From Holophagales bacterium (GTDB lineage: Bacteria > Acidobacteriota > Thermoanaerobaculia > Multivoradales > Multivoraceae): a DNA stretch of 64,000 nucleotides. Both the position numbers and the translations under genes were made by a program. A model generated the notes under the pieces. That model was not told the DNA's origin. It ran no database searches and saw nothing but the letters and a program-made list of their open reading frames with translations. Each line of letters starts with the position of its first letter. The first letter of the stretch is position 1. Positions 27,632-37,293 of the stretch are shown piece after piece. Where the stretch lies: positions 1 to 64,000 of the forward strand of contig VXZQ01000003.1 in assembly GCA_009845425.1 (NCBI GenBank), given 5' to 3'.

Positions 27632-30600
27632 CCGTCCGGAAGGACGATGCGGACCGCGAGTCCCCCGCCCGGCCTGGTCGCCGCGGTGATCGATCCGCCG
27701 TGCTCCTGGACGATCCGTCGAGCGATCGGAAGCCCCAGGCCCGTCCCTCCGCTCGAGGTCGAGAAGTACGGCTCGAAGATCCGCTCCAGGTCGCTGTCCG
27801 ACACACCGGGCCCCCGATCCGAGACCGTCACGGCGACCACGCCTTCCGAGCCACAGGGCTCGACTTTCACGAGCACCTCTCCATCCTTGCCGCTGGCCCG
27901 GAGGGCGTTCTCGATCAGGTTGCGGAGCGCCCTCTGCATCAGGCGCCGGTCGAACGCGAGTACGGCATCCGCCGTTCCAGGCTCCGACTCGAAGAGGACG
28001 GCCACCGCCCCATGCGCCGTGCTTCCGTACCCATCGACGACTTCCCGAACGGCCGCCACCAGATCGTCGGGGGCCGGCCGAGCGAGCGGGATCCTGCTGT
28101 AGGTCGAGAATTCGCCCGCGGTCCGCGCAAGCTCTTCGACCTGCGCCAGGATGTTTCCGGTACAGCGATCGAATACCTCCTCAAGGCGATCCGGCGCATC
28201 CCGCCACACCTGTCGCAGGTGTTCGGTCGACAGTCGGATCGGCGTCAGCGGGTTCTTCACCTCGTGCGCGATCAGTCGCGCCATCTCGGCCCAGGCCTCG
28301 AGTCGCTGCGCGCGAACCAGATCGGCCCGAGTCGACGCGATGCGCGCCGCCATGCCGTCGATTGCCTCGCCAAGCGTCCTGAGTTCCGTCTCCCGCGGCG
28401 CGAAACCGAGCGAATCCGCTCCGCCGGCAATGCGGTCGGCGCCGTCGATCATTCGCATCAGCGGCCGAGTGAACCCGCGCGCGAGCCGTGCGCCGACCGT
28501 GACCAGCAGCAGCACGAGCGCGGTTGTGACGACCAGGGCCTGCCGCCTCAGGGCTGCCAGTTCACGCGTGGCCGCCTCCTGTTGCGCCAGCAGCGGCACG
28601 GAGACGAACAGGCCGGACTCCCCAGGACGCATCTCCCCCAGAGACACCGGCGTATACAACTCCAGGTAGGACGTCCCCTGCCGCGTGGTCTGCACCCGCG
28701 CCGCCGTTGGATGGCCTAGCAGTGCCAACCTGCTGTAGACGTTCCCCGGAATCCGTTCCGGCATCAGACCGGCAGTGAAGAGGTCCGGCTTGCTTGACGC
28801 GTAGACGCTGCCGCGCCAGTACAGATTCACCTCGTGGCCCACGACCTCCGCGAGCCAGGACAGAAGTTCGTCGTCGAGCTGGGCGTCTATCGAAAAGCCT
28901 GCCTCCAGACTGAGGAGGAAGTCGGTCAGAACGTACTCGAGCGACACGAGGGCTGTACGGCCTGCCGCCTCCTGCTCCGCCTGAACCCGCGTGGCCAGAT
29001 TCCGGAAGAGAAGTCCGTTGAGCAGCGTCAACGGCACGATGGCGATCAGGGCCAGCACCGCCGTGAGCCGCACCGAGTACCGGCGGATATCGGGTAGCAG
29101 ACGTCTCCGCAACTTCGCCGTTGGCAGGCTGATCAGGAGAACGGCGAAGGCCACGGCGGACAGCGCCAACATCAGCCGCGTTGCGACCGTGGCGATGCGC
29201 CACAGGCGGTCCGCCATTGCCTCCTCCGGAAGCAAGGCAACGATCCAGAGGCCCGGCAGATCCGTGGGGCTGAACCAGGCGAGGGCCGGTCCCGCGGGTG
29301 TCTCGACCTTCACGGTCCGGCGCGGATCCACGGCCTCGGAGGGCGGCGGCAGCAGCCAGTCTTCCTCCCACCGCGAGACGAGGGGCCTGCCCGCGCCGTC
29401 GACATAGGCCAGTTCCGCATTCGCCGACGGAACCGGGCCGCCCGGAGTTCGATCCGGGCCGCCGCGCAGCAGGCGCACCTGGAGTTCAGCGCCGGCGCCC
29501 GACGTGACGCTGCTCCAGACGTCCACTCTCGGCAAGGCCGCCGTCCAGAACCGAACCGTACCCCAGTCCTGGCCTGCCGAACCCAGGGAGAGTTCATCCA
29601 GTGCGCTTCGCTGCTGCTGCCAGGTCGGGAGGTCACCCGATGGCCAGCGGGCGCTGGCGGCGTCGAGTCCGCCTGTCTCCGGATCGACCGGCAAGCCGTA
29701 GGAGAAGCTCGAAACGCCGCTTTCCCGGATCACGGTGAGCGCGGAGACCATCTCCGAGGCGGCCAGAGGCGATCGGCTCCAGAGTTCCAGCGCCAGATCC
29801 TGGTGATCGTCGAGCTCACGTGGGTCGCCCAGGGCCAGCATCCTCAGGTCGGTCGCCGCCAGGAACGCGGTCGTTCTTTCCGCCAATGCTGCGACTTCCT
29901 CCGGATGCGGAGCGTCGAGACCCTCTCGCACGTTGTCGGCGAGCAGTGCGCGCAACGCCGGACGATGGGTAGCTTCAGCCAGCAGACCGACGCCTGCGGC
30001 CGCAGCAGCAGCGATCATCAGAACCTGCAGCCAGTCGCGCCCTTTCGGCCAGCCGAAGACCCAGAACGAGGTCCCCGCGAGGATCAACCAGGCCACCAGC
30101 AACACGACCCAGTCCCCAACCGGACCTCCGAAGGAAGCCCCCGGATCCGGAGGCGCGCCAGTGACGTCGGCCACCCGGATGCGCCATCGGAAGAGACCGA
30201 AGCTCACTGCCGTCGCGGCTGCGGCCAGACCGAGGATCGCGGCACCGGTGTGCGGCTTCGCGGGTGCCCGGGCGCTCCAGCGCCGGAAGAGCCAGGCAAT
30301 GGACAGACCGACCGCGAGAGCGAGGGCGACCAGGGGCGGCGAGGATCCGATCGTCGAGGACTGCTGGGCCGCGGGCTCGAACCGGAGCCGCAGCCACGGT
30401 CCGGGAACCCCATCAGGCGGGGCCAGTTCGCGAATGCCGAGGGCCTCGAGAGCCGGAGTCAGGGGTTCCGCGGAATGGTCCCGGACCGACCATCTGACAT
30501 CGTGGCGCCGGAGTCCCAAAGGGACCGAAAACGGCAGCGAGTCGGTCGGGAAACTGTTGCCGACGATCAACCGCCAGCCGCCCTCCCCCGTGCTCATGTC

Positions 30601-31056
30601 GACGGCCGCATAGAGCGAGACCGCCGTGAAGCCGGCGGTCTGGTTGATGCCTCCAGGCAGTAGGCGATCCAGGGGCAGATCGTGCCGAAGGCCCGGCCCG
30701 CCCCAGGCCTGCGCCAGATCGTCGGGATCGACCAGAACCAGGGTGCGTCCGCCGGTGCGGCCGATCCGGTCCAGCTCCTCGAACACGCTCTGCCTGGCCT
30801 GCACAGAACCGAGAGGAACGGCTACAGTGCGGCGGACACCCTCGGCCGCTCGTTCGGCATCCACCAGCAGATCCAGTAGCAGGCCACGGTAGGCCGTTTC
30901 CATCGCGGCCGTCTGGGCTCGAGTCGGCAGCGGCGGGTCGTCCGTGCTCCGTGGCCAGCGATCGACGGCGAACAGGACGGCCGCCAGAACGAACAGGCCG
31001 AAGATGATGCGAAGCTCAGCCGTACTTCCGCCGCGCCGGCCCGCCGAGGCCGTCAT
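27592..31056 (-). CDS. Large NtrY-like multi-pass sensor histidine kinase
   Basis: This is an inner-membrane kinase of 1154 residues, longer than typical NtrY. It has an N-terminal membrane helix (about 15-33), a periplasmic region to about 235, and several hydrophobic segments to about 360. A second extracytoplasmic region is followed by membrane helices near 640-690, a sensor stretch, a last helix near 850 and HAMP. HisKA has LIAHEVKNPLTPIRLS (His about 931). The ATPase domain has NLIENALRAS, DRGPGVSDSD and GGTGLGLPIARR. The H-box matches NtrY-type kinases. No response regulator is in the window. Its ATG overlaps the cmk stop as ATGA. Confidence 0.9.
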   Translation of the reverse strand: MTASAGRRGGSTAELRIIFGLFVLAAVLFAVDRWPRSTDDPPLPTRAQTAAMETAYRGLLLDLLVDAERAAEGVRRTVAVPLGSVQARQSVFEELDRIGRTGGRTLVLVDPDDLAQAWGGPGLRHDLPLDRLLPGGINQTAGFTAVSLYAAVDMSTGEGGWRLIVGNSFPTDSLPFSVPLGLRRHDVRWSVRDHSAEPLTPALEALGIRELAPPDGVPGPWLRLRFEPAAQQSSTIGSSPPLVALALAVGLSIAWLFRRWSARAPAKPHTGAAILGLAAAATAVSFGLFRWRIRVADVTGAPPDPGASFGGPVGDWVVLLVAWLILAGTSFWVFGWPKGRDWLQVLMIAAAAAAGVGLLAEATHRPALRALLADNVREGLDAPHPEEVAALAERTTAFLAATDLRMLALGDPRELDDHQDLALELWSRSPLAASEMVSALTVIRESGVSSFSYGLPVDPETGGLDAASARWPSGDLPTWQQQRSALDELSLGSAGQDWGTVRFWTAALPRVDVWSSVTSGAGAELQVRLLRGGPDRTPGGPVPSANAELAYVDGAGRPLVSRWEEDWLLPPPSEAVDPRRTVKVETPAGPALAWFSPTDLPGLWIVALLPEEAMADRLWRIATVATRLMLALSAVAFAVLLISLPTAKLRRRLLPDIRRYSVRLTAVLALIAIVPLTLLNGLLFRNLATRVQAEQEAAGRTALVSLEYVLTDFLLSLEAGFSIDAQLDDELLSWLAEVVGHEVNLYWRGSVYASSKPDLFTAGLMPERIPGNVYSRLALLGHPTAARVQTTRQGTSYLELYTPVSLGEMRPGESGLFVSVPLLAQQEAATRELAALRRQALVVTTALVLLLVTVGARLARGFTRPLMRMIDGADRIAGGADSLGFAPRETELRTLGEAIDGMAARIASTRADLVRAQRLEAWAEMARLIAHEVKNPLTPIRLSTEHLRQVWRDAPDRLEEVFDRCTGNILAQVEELARTAGEFSTYSRIPLARPAPDDLVAAVREVVDGYGSTAHGAVAVLFESEPGTADAVLAFDRRLMQRALRNLIENALRASGKDGEVLVKVEPCGSEGVVAVTVSDRGPGVSDSDLERIFEPYFSTSSGGTGLGLPIARRIVQEHGGSITAATRPGGGLAVRIVLPDGQPDESSSVGASN

Positions 31057-31721
31057 GGCCCGGTCGCCGCCCCCCGGACGGAGCGAAGAATCCGGTCGGC
31101 GACCTGCTCGGCGTCGCCGGTCGAGGTGTCGATCAGTTCGTAGGTTTCATCGCGCCTCAGGGGCGACGCCCTGCGGCGGATGTCGCGCTCGTCCCGGGCG
31201 CGCATCTCTCTCAAGAGCCGGCTACGGTCGCCGCCCTCCGGGCCAGCGAGTTGACGCAACCGGCGTTCGGCCCTTATCTCGAGGGGAGCCTCCAGATAGA
31301 ACTTGTGGGGGGTGTCGGGAAAGACGACTGTTCCGATGTCCCTCCCCTCCACCACCGCACCTTCCCTGGCGGCGAACTCGCGCTGCTGCGCAACGAGCCA
31401 GGAACGAACCGCCGGGTGAACGGCCACGCGCGAGGTCGCCACGTCGACCCGTGGCGTCCGGAGCCGGTCGCCCGGCACCGCTCCGTCCACCACCACTTCG
31501 GCTTCGTCATTCCGCGGACGTAACTCGAAGTGGAGCCCCGCGATCAGCCTGCCCATCGCCTGACCGTCGGCCGGATCGAGCCCCTCCTCCAGGGCCTTCC
31601 ATGCGACCGCACGGTACATGGAGCCGGTATCGAGGTACGGCACGCCGAGCCGTGTCGCCACCCGGCGCGCGACGGTGCTCTTGCCGACGCCCGCCGGGCC
31701 GTCGATCGCCACGACGGTCAT
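31053..31721 (-). CDS. cmk: Cytidylate kinase
   Basis: Phosphorylates CMP and dCMP. The 222-residue protein has the P-loop IDGPAGVGKSTVARRVA, then YLDTGSMYRAVAWKAL, the CMP-binding VVEGRDIGTVVFPD and the lid region RLLREMRARDERDIRR. The length is normal. It overlaps rluB upstream and the sensor kinase downstream, both through ATGA, in the long minus-strand operon. Confidence 0.96.
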   Translation of the reverse strand: MTVVAIDGPAGVGKSTVARRVATRLGVPYLDTGSMYRAVAWKALEEGLDPADGQAMGRLIAGLHFELRPRNDEAEVVVDGAVPGDRLRTPRVDVATSRVAVHPAVRSWLVAQQREFAAREGAVVEGRDIGTVVFPDTPHKFYLEAPLEIRAERRLRQLAGPEGGDRSRLLREMRARDERDIRRRASPLRRDETYELIDTSTGDAEQVADRILRSVRGAATGP

Positions 31722-32548
31722 CGGCGGCGCGGCTTCCGCCGGCGTGGCTGCCTCCGGCGTGGACCCGGGGCGCCTCTGCCCGGCCTCGGTCCTGGGCCGG
31801 AGCGAAGAACGGCGAGTTCATCGGCGGAGAGCTCGCGCCAGGCTCCGAGCGGGAGCTCGGTGTCCTCGAGCCGGCCGATCGCCACCCGGCGCAGGCGCTG
31901 CACGGGGTGTCCGACGCGGAAGAACATCTCGCGGATCTGACGCGTCCTCCCCTCGACCAGCTCGATTTGCCACCAGCTCGAGGCACGGGCCGGGCGGGCG
32001 CCTCGCCGGGCCGGCGCCCGGGCCAGTCTCATCGGCGCGGTTCGGCGACCCGCGATCACCATGCCGCCGCGGAGGCGCGCGATTGCCGAATCCCCCGGCA
32101 GGCCCCGAACCTTGGCGAAGTACCGTTTGGAGCAGCCGAAGCTGGGGTGAGTCACACGATAGGCCAGATCGCCATCATCGGTTAGCAGCAGCAGGCCCTC
32201 CGTTCCGTAGTCGAGCCGTCCGACCGGCTTCAGTCGACGGCGCCACCTCTCGGGGATGAGATCCATCACGGTGGGCCGTCCCTCGGGATCCGAGCGGGTG
32301 GTCACGTAGCCGGCGGGCTTGTTCAGCAGGAGGTAACGCGAGGGGCCATGCTGCCGAACCGGCTCGCCATCCACCAGGATCATCACCGGAGGTTCGCCGG
32401 CCGCGGCTACCCGGTCGCCGAGCACCGCGACGCGGCCGTCGATCGTCACTCGCCCTTCCCGGATCAGGTCTTCCGCTGCCCGGCGGGACGCGATTCCCGC
32501 TCGGGAAAGGACCTTCTGCAGCCGTTCGCCCCGCGGCTGCTCAGCCAT
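31718..32548 (-). CDS. rluB: RluB/RsuA-family 23S rRNA pseudouridine synthase
   Basis: The 276-residue protein from the ATG at 32546-32548 has an S4 domain (RLQKVLSRAGIASRRAAEDLI). The catalytic domain has the aspartate in GRLDYGTEGLLLLTDDGDLA and IELVEGRTRQIREMFFRVGHPV. The last 35 residues are an Arg/Pro-rich tail. The start lies inside the last 8 bases of scpB. scpA-scpB-rluB-cmk is a recurrent bacterial gene order. Confidence 0.94.
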   Translation of the reverse strand: MAEQPRGERLQKVLSRAGIASRRAAEDLIREGRVTIDGRVAVLGDRVAAAGEPPVMILVDGEPVRQHGPSRYLLLNKPAGYVTTRSDPEGRPTVMDLIPERWRRRLKPVGRLDYGTEGLLLLTDDGDLAYRVTHPSFGCSKRYFAKVRGLPGDSAIARLRGGMVIAGRRTAPMRLARAPARRGARPARASSWWQIELVEGRTRQIREMFFRVGHPVQRLRRVAIGRLEDTELPLGAWRELSADELAVLRSGPGPRPGRGAPGPRRRQPRRRKPRRR

Positions 32549-33158
32549 CTCCTGAGTCCACCGGCGCCAGGGTGAGGTCGGACTGCGGGACATCTTCCTC
32601 CGCCGCGGCCAGGAAGGTCTCCTCGAACTCCTCGAGCGGCGGTAACTCCGACAGTGAGCGCAGGCCGAAGTGAAGGAGGAACTCTCGGGTCGTGGCGTAG
32701 AGAAACGGGCTGCCCACAACCTCCTTTCGCCCGGCGATCCGGATCAATCGCCGTTCGAGCAGCGTCTTGAGGACGCCGGCGGAGTTCCGGCCCCGGAGGT
32801 CCTGGATCTCGGGGCTCGTCACCGGCTGACGGTACGCGACGATGGCAAGCGTCTCCAGCGCTGCCATCGAGAGCTTGCTGCGACCGGCGATGTCGAAGTA
32901 CTTCCGCAGATAGGAACTCAGGTCCGGCCGCGTAACCAGCCTGTAACCGCCACCCACCCGGTCGACGACGACCCCGCGGTCCGGCCGCGCGCCGGACTCG
33001 TCCGCGCGGTAGCGGGCGAGGACCGTCTGGAGAGCTTGGCGCGCCTGCTCCCGGGAGTCCTCGGGAAAGACCTCAAGCAGCTTCGCTTCGGGCTGTGGAT
33101 CCGGGCTTGCGAACAGCAACGCCTCGAACACCGCAGCCATCTCCGCCTGATCGGTCAT
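32541..33158 (-). CDS. scpB: Segregation and condensation protein B
   Basis: A winged-helix dimer that binds ScpA in the SMC condensin complex. The 205-residue protein shows EALLFASPDPQPEAKLLEVF at the N-terminus and the typical LSMAALETLAIVAYRQPVTSPEIQDLRG and LLERRLIRIAGRKEVVGSPFLYATT (each in parts). An acidic tail ends the protein. It overlaps scpA as ATGA. No smc gene is in the window. Confidence 0.95.
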   Translation of the reverse strand: MTDQAEMAAVFEALLFASPDPQPEAKLLEVFPEDSREQARQALQTVLARYRADESGARPDRGVVVDRVGGGYRLVTRPDLSSYLRKYFDIAGRSKLSMAALETLAIVAYRQPVTSPEIQDLRGRNSAGVLKTLLERRLIRIAGRKEVVGSPFLYATTREFLLHFGLRSLSELPPLEEFEETFLAAAEEDVPQSDLTLAPVDSGDG

Positions 33159-33949
33159 CCGGTGAAGTCCTCAAGCAAGATCGGATCCAGCGACCGCGTC
33201 GTCCGAAACAACAGCACCGAGCCGCCTCCGGCGGAGTGAAGGCGGACGAGATTCAGTCTGGCCATTTCGAGCACGGCCAGGAAACAGGCAATCGCCTCGG
33301 CCCGGCTCGACAGCGCGAAGAGATCGTCCTGGAAATCGAGCGACCGGCCGCCGTCGAAGCGGCGCAGAAGTCTCTCGATCTGGCCTCGAACGCTGAACGT
33401 CTCGCCGCGGTAGGTCAGCGGACTCGGATGTTCCTCGTCGTAGCGCTTCAGCACGTTACGCAAGACCTGCAGGAGGTCGAAGAGGGAGAGATCGCCCATG
33501 TCGAACTCCTCCTCGTCGTCGCCGGGCGCGGCTGTTTGCGTGCCGCTCCGTGTCCACAGCCCATGCCGGAGATCGTCGACTTCCGCCAGCGTCTGCGCCG
33601 CCTCTTTCAACCGTTGGTATTCGAGTAGCCGCTCGATCAGCTCGCGCCGGGGATCCTCGGGCGTTTCACCCGGTTCCGGCTCGGGTTGCGGCAGAAGCAC
33701 CCTGGCCTTGAGCTGAATCAGCAGGGCGGCCTCGTAGATGTACTCGGCGGCTATGTCCAGGTCGAGCTCGTCCATCAACGCCAGATACTCGTGGAACTGG
33801 TCGCAGATCAACGCGACCGGGATGTCCGTGATCTCGATCTCGTTGATGCGGACCAGGCGCAGAAGCAGGTCGAGAGGGCCCTCGAAGACAGGGAGCTGAA
33901 CCCTCCACGACGCCGGCAACAGGCTGCCGTGCCCATCCAGGAGCTTCAT
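33155..33949 (-). CDS. scpA: Segregation and condensation protein A
   Basis: The kleisin subunit of bacterial condensin. The 264-residue protein contains VFEGPLDLLLRLVRINEIEI, the typical kleisin N-terminus contacting SMC. It is followed by YLALMDELDLDIAAEYIYEAALLIQLKARVLLP (in parts) and a C-terminal winged helix with AEAIACFLAVLEMARLNLVRL. The ATG at 33947-33949 is chosen because it overlaps the glycosyltransferase stop (ATGA); the in-frame extension upstream lies in that gene and is unconserved. Confidence 0.95.
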   Translation of the reverse strand: MKLLDGHGSLLPASWRVQLPVFEGPLDLLLRLVRINEIEITDIPVALICDQFHEYLALMDELDLDIAAEYIYEAALLIQLKARVLLPQPEPEPGETPEDPRRELIERLLEYQRLKEAAQTLAEVDDLRHGLWTRSGTQTAAPGDDEEEFDMGDLSLFDLLQVLRNVLKRYDEEHPSPLTYRGETFSVRGQIERLLRRFDGGRSLDFQDDLFALSSRAEAIACFLAVLEMARLNLVRLHSAGGGSVLLFRTTRSLDPILLEDFTG

Positions 33950-35145
33950 CCGGGCGGATTCTCCCACATCGTCGGCACCGGGAAGCCGACCGAGCCGACA
34001 GCCTCGAACCAATGCCGGGCCGCGTGATGCGGGCGGAACCGTTGATCGAGCCGCTGCCGCCCCGCCTCGCCGCGCACTCGCGCCGCATCCGGGTCCGATA
34101 CGGCATCGATCAACGCGTCGGCGAGTGCGGCCGAGCGCTCTGGTGGCACGAGCCAGCCGGTCTGCCCATCGACCACGACCTCAGGAATGCCGCTGACCGC
34201 CGACGCGATGACGGGGACACCGTCGCTCATCGCCTCCAGGACGACGAGAGGCATACCCTCGTACGTCGAGGGCACGATCAGGGCGGCCGCCCGCCTCTGC
34301 AACCGTGCCACCTCCGATCGCGAGCAGCGTCCCGCCCAGTGAACGCTGGCGCCCAGGCCGAGTTGTTCGCACAGAGCGTCGAGGGTCTCGCGGCGCTCGC
34401 CGTCGCCGGCCACGACCAGGCGCGGGCGGTGACCGCGATCGCGAACCTGTGCAAGGGCTTGCAAGAGGATCTCCATTCCCTTTCGTATGCGCAGCCGGCC
34501 CACGGCGAGCAGATACGGCTCGTCGACAGCCTCTTCGTCCCGGTCGGCGACCTGCGCCGATTCGGGCGTGCGGGCGCCCAACGGCGCCCCCGTGACGTTC
34601 GGCACGACCCGCACACCCTCAACGCCGTAGTCCTGCTCAATCTCCAGCGCGGTCACCCGGCTCGGGGCAAGCCGCACGTCGGATCGCCTCGCGGTCAGCC
34701 GGCCAAGCGCGATGTGCAAAGGGGTTCGAAGGGAACGAAACAGCAGCTCGCTCTGAACCGGCCGGGCGACCACTTTGGCGTCTTGGTCGTGATCGACGAG
34801 CGGACGGACAGCCTGGCGCTCCCGCACGTAGCTAACCTGCTGGAGCGCCACCAGCAACGGCCTCGAAGGCCCGTCGAGCCGCGCGAGATCGCGGATCACC
34901 AGACCGCCGTCACTCTCGTGCACCTGCACTACGTCAGGGCGCCACTCCCGGACCACCCGGTGGACGGCACTCCGCGCCCGCCAGGGAAAGGCACCCTTGG
35001 AGACGTTCGGTCCGCAACGGTCGCGACCCAGAACCTCGACCTCGCAACCGGCTTCGCTCAGCCCCCAGGCAAGCTGCAACACCTGTTCCCCGGCCCCGGA
35101 CAGGTCCCTCGGCGGCAGCACGTTGGCAACCAGCAGAACCTTCAT
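33946..35145 (-). CDS. GT4-family glycosyltransferase
   Basis: The 399-residue GT-B protein begins KVLLVANVLPPRDLSGAGEQVLQLA and has a C-terminal nucleotide-sugar domain with YLLAVGRLRIRKGMEILLQAL. The E-x7-E motif lies in PSTYEGMPLVVLEAMSDGVP. It probably builds a cell-surface polysaccharide, though donor and acceptor cannot be read from sequence. Odd context: it is sandwiched between recG and scpA with four-base ATGA overlaps on both sides, with no other surface-sugar gene nearby. Confidence 0.9.
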   Translation of the reverse strand: MKVLLVANVLPPRDLSGAGEQVLQLAWGLSEAGCEVEVLGRDRCGPNVSKGAFPWRARSAVHRVVREWRPDVVQVHESDGGLVIRDLARLDGPSRPLLVALQQVSYVRERQAVRPLVDHDQDAKVVARPVQSELLFRSLRTPLHIALGRLTARRSDVRLAPSRVTALEIEQDYGVEGVRVVPNVTGAPLGARTPESAQVADRDEEAVDEPYLLAVGRLRIRKGMEILLQALAQVRDRGHRPRLVVAGDGERRETLDALCEQLGLGASVHWAGRCSRSEVARLQRRAAALIVPSTYEGMPLVVLEAMSDGVPVIASAVSGIPEVVVDGQTGWLVPPERSAALADALIDAVSDPDAARVRGEAGRQRLDQRFRPHHAARHWFEAVGSVGFPVPTMWENPPG

Positions 35146-37280
35146 GGCGGTGGGTTTCCCGCCTCCGGGGCCACCAGGCCGGGAACGCGCCGCTCCAACT
35201 GTCCCCGCAGGGCGTCGTTTCCCGGATCCGCCAGGCGGTCCAGCAGCTCGGAAGCGTCCTGCCGTGCCGCGACCAGCAAGGCCCAGTCGCGCGCCAGGTC
35301 GCCGAACCGGAACTGCGGCAGACCGGCTTGACGTGTGCCGAGGATCTCGCCGGGCCCCCGTTGCCGCATGTCCTCTTCCGCGATCCGGAAACCGTCGGTT
35401 GAAGCGGCGAACACGTCCAGGCGGCGCTCCGCCTCGGACGAAGGCTGTCCCGCGATCGCGATGCAGAGCGGCTCTCCCAACGCTGGATCCGTGCCGCGAC
35501 CGATCCGCCCCCGCAACTGGTGCAGCTGCGCGAGGCCGAAGCGCTCGGCCCCCAGAATGACCATCGCCGTGGCCTCGGGCACGTCGACGCCGACCTCGAT
35601 CACGGTGGTGGCCAGCAGCACCTGGATCGATCCGGCGGCAAAGCGGCTCATCGTCTCATCGCGCTCCTGGCGTCGCAGGCGTCCGTGGACGACGCCGCAG
35701 GGAGCCGCGAGCGCCCGCACCCAGTCCGGGCCGGACTCCCTGAGCGAAGGAAGTCCGGCGACCGCACCCTCACCGCCGTCGATCAGGGGGAAGACGACAT
35801 AGGCCCGGCCGCCGCTCTCCAGGCGCCGGCGCACCTCCTCTACCGCCTCCTCCATTCCGCCGCCCGTCGTCACGCGCGTCTCGATCGGGCGGCGACCTGG
35901 TGGCATCTCGTCCAGTATCGACACGTCGAGATCACCGTACACGGTGAGCGCAAGCGACCTCGGAATCGGAGTTGCCGTCATGACCAGGAGGTCCGGTCGC
36001 AGGCCCTTCCGGGCCAGGGACTGCCGCTGGACGACGCCGAAACGGTGCTGTTCATCGATCACCGCGAGGCCCAGCCGCGCGAACCGGGTGCGTTCCTCGA
36101 TCAGGGCGTGGGTGCCGACGACGAGGTCTATGCGGCCGGCCGCGATTCGCTCCTCCACGGCGCCGCCGTCACTGGCGACACGCTGGCTGGAGGTGACGAG
36201 GGCGATGGTCATGTGGGGGCCCAGCAATCCCTCCAGGGAGGCGAAGTGCTGTTCGGCCAGGAGCTCCGTCGGCGCCATCAGCGCCGATTGGAGGTCGCTT
36301 CGGGCGGCGATGAGACAGGAGAGGGCCGCCAGGACCGTCTTGCCGCTCCCAACGTCGCCCTGGACCAGACGCAGCATGGGCTCCTTCCTGGCCAGATCGT
36401 CGGCAATCTCCCCGAGCACCCGTTCCTGGCCGCCGGTCAGCCGAAACGGCAGGAGACCGGTCGCCGCCGTCCACGCGGCGCCATCGACGCGGTAGCGGTG
36501 GGGCTTCCCCGATCGACGGCGCTGGCGACGGGCGACGGCGAGCTGCAACTGCTGGAGCAGGAACTCACCGTAGGCGAGCCGGGCATGGGCCGGGCTCCGT
36601 CTGGCGTTGAGGTCCTCTATCGATGCTTCCGGTGACGGTGAATGAACTTCCGTCAGCGCTTCCGCCAATCGAGGCAGTTGGTGCTTCGTCCGTTCCTCGC
36701 GTGGAAGCCACTCGTCAATCCAGTCCGGCCCCGAGGCGTCCCGCAGATCCCGGATGGCATCGGCAGCGAGCCGGGCGACTCGTGATGGCGGCACCTCCCC
36801 GATCTGGCCGTAGACGGGCCGGAGCCCGCCGCCAAAGGGTTTCTCGCCGCTGATCCGCTCGACGGATGGATTCGAGAGTTGCCAGGGACCGTCGCCGCCG
36901 CGTCGCCGGAGCGGGCCGTGCAGAAGGTAGGGAACGCCCTCCTCGAGCTGCCGCGCCAGGTAGGGACGGTTGAACCAGACCACGCCGACTCTCGCCGCAC
37001 CGTCGCAGGCGACCGCTTCGACGCGGGAGAAACGTCGCCGCCCGAATACTCGTTTCACGTTCTCCAGTCGCGCGACCACGGTCAGGGGACCGGGCGCCGC
37101 GGACTCCGTCCCGTCTTCTTCCTCGGCTCCCGGCAGCCGGCCAAGGGTGCGACGGTCCTCGTAGCGGAGCGGGAGGTGCGCGAGCAGGTCCACGATTCGC
37201 CGGCATCCGGCCGCGGCCAGCCGCCGACCCAGCACGGGTCCCACGCCGCGCGTAGTGGTGATGGGATCGCGCGCGTCCAT
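35142..37280 (-). CDS. recG: ATP-dependent DNA helicase RecG
   Basis: RecG remodels stalled forks and Holliday junctions. The 712-residue protein from the ATG at 37278-37280 has a wedge/OB domain (VVARLENVKRVFGRRRFSRVEA), Walker A VQGDVGSGKTVLAAL and motif II AVIDEQHRFGV. It also has VMTATPIPRSLALTVYGDLD, VVHGRLRRQERDETMSRF, TTVIEVGVDVPEATAMVI and QLHQLRGRIGRG. The start is chosen just after ldcA (13-base gap). It ends in an ATGA overlap with the glycosyltransferase gene. Confidence 0.96.
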   Translation of the reverse strand: MDARDPITTTRGVGPVLGRRLAAAGCRRIVDLLAHLPLRYEDRRTLGRLPGAEEEDGTESAAPGPLTVVARLENVKRVFGRRRFSRVEAVACDGAARVGVVWFNRPYLARQLEEGVPYLLHGPLRRRGGDGPWQLSNPSVERISGEKPFGGGLRPVYGQIGEVPPSRVARLAADAIRDLRDASGPDWIDEWLPREERTKHQLPRLAEALTEVHSPSPEASIEDLNARRSPAHARLAYGEFLLQQLQLAVARRQRRRSGKPHRYRVDGAAWTAATGLLPFRLTGGQERVLGEIADDLARKEPMLRLVQGDVGSGKTVLAALSCLIAARSDLQSALMAPTELLAEQHFASLEGLLGPHMTIALVTSSQRVASDGGAVEERIAAGRIDLVVGTHALIEERTRFARLGLAVIDEQHRFGVVQRQSLARKGLRPDLLVMTATPIPRSLALTVYGDLDVSILDEMPPGRRPIETRVTTGGGMEEAVEEVRRRLESGGRAYVVFPLIDGGEGAVAGLPSLRESGPDWVRALAAPCGVVHGRLRRQERDETMSRFAAGSIQVLLATTVIEVGVDVPEATAMVILGAERFGLAQLHQLRGRIGRGTDPALGEPLCIAIAGQPSSEAERRLDVFAASTDGFRIAEEDMRQRGPGEILGTRQAGLPQFRFGDLARDWALLVAARQDASELLDRLADPGNDALRGQLERRVPGLVAPEAGNPPP

Positions 37281-37293
37281 CGGCGTGCGGACG

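Noticed and set aside
30204-30663. Several plus-strand frames inside the kinase gene as possible nested genes
   Set aside because: No start signals, no family match, and Arg/Pro-rich composition typical of antisense frames in GC-rich DNA.
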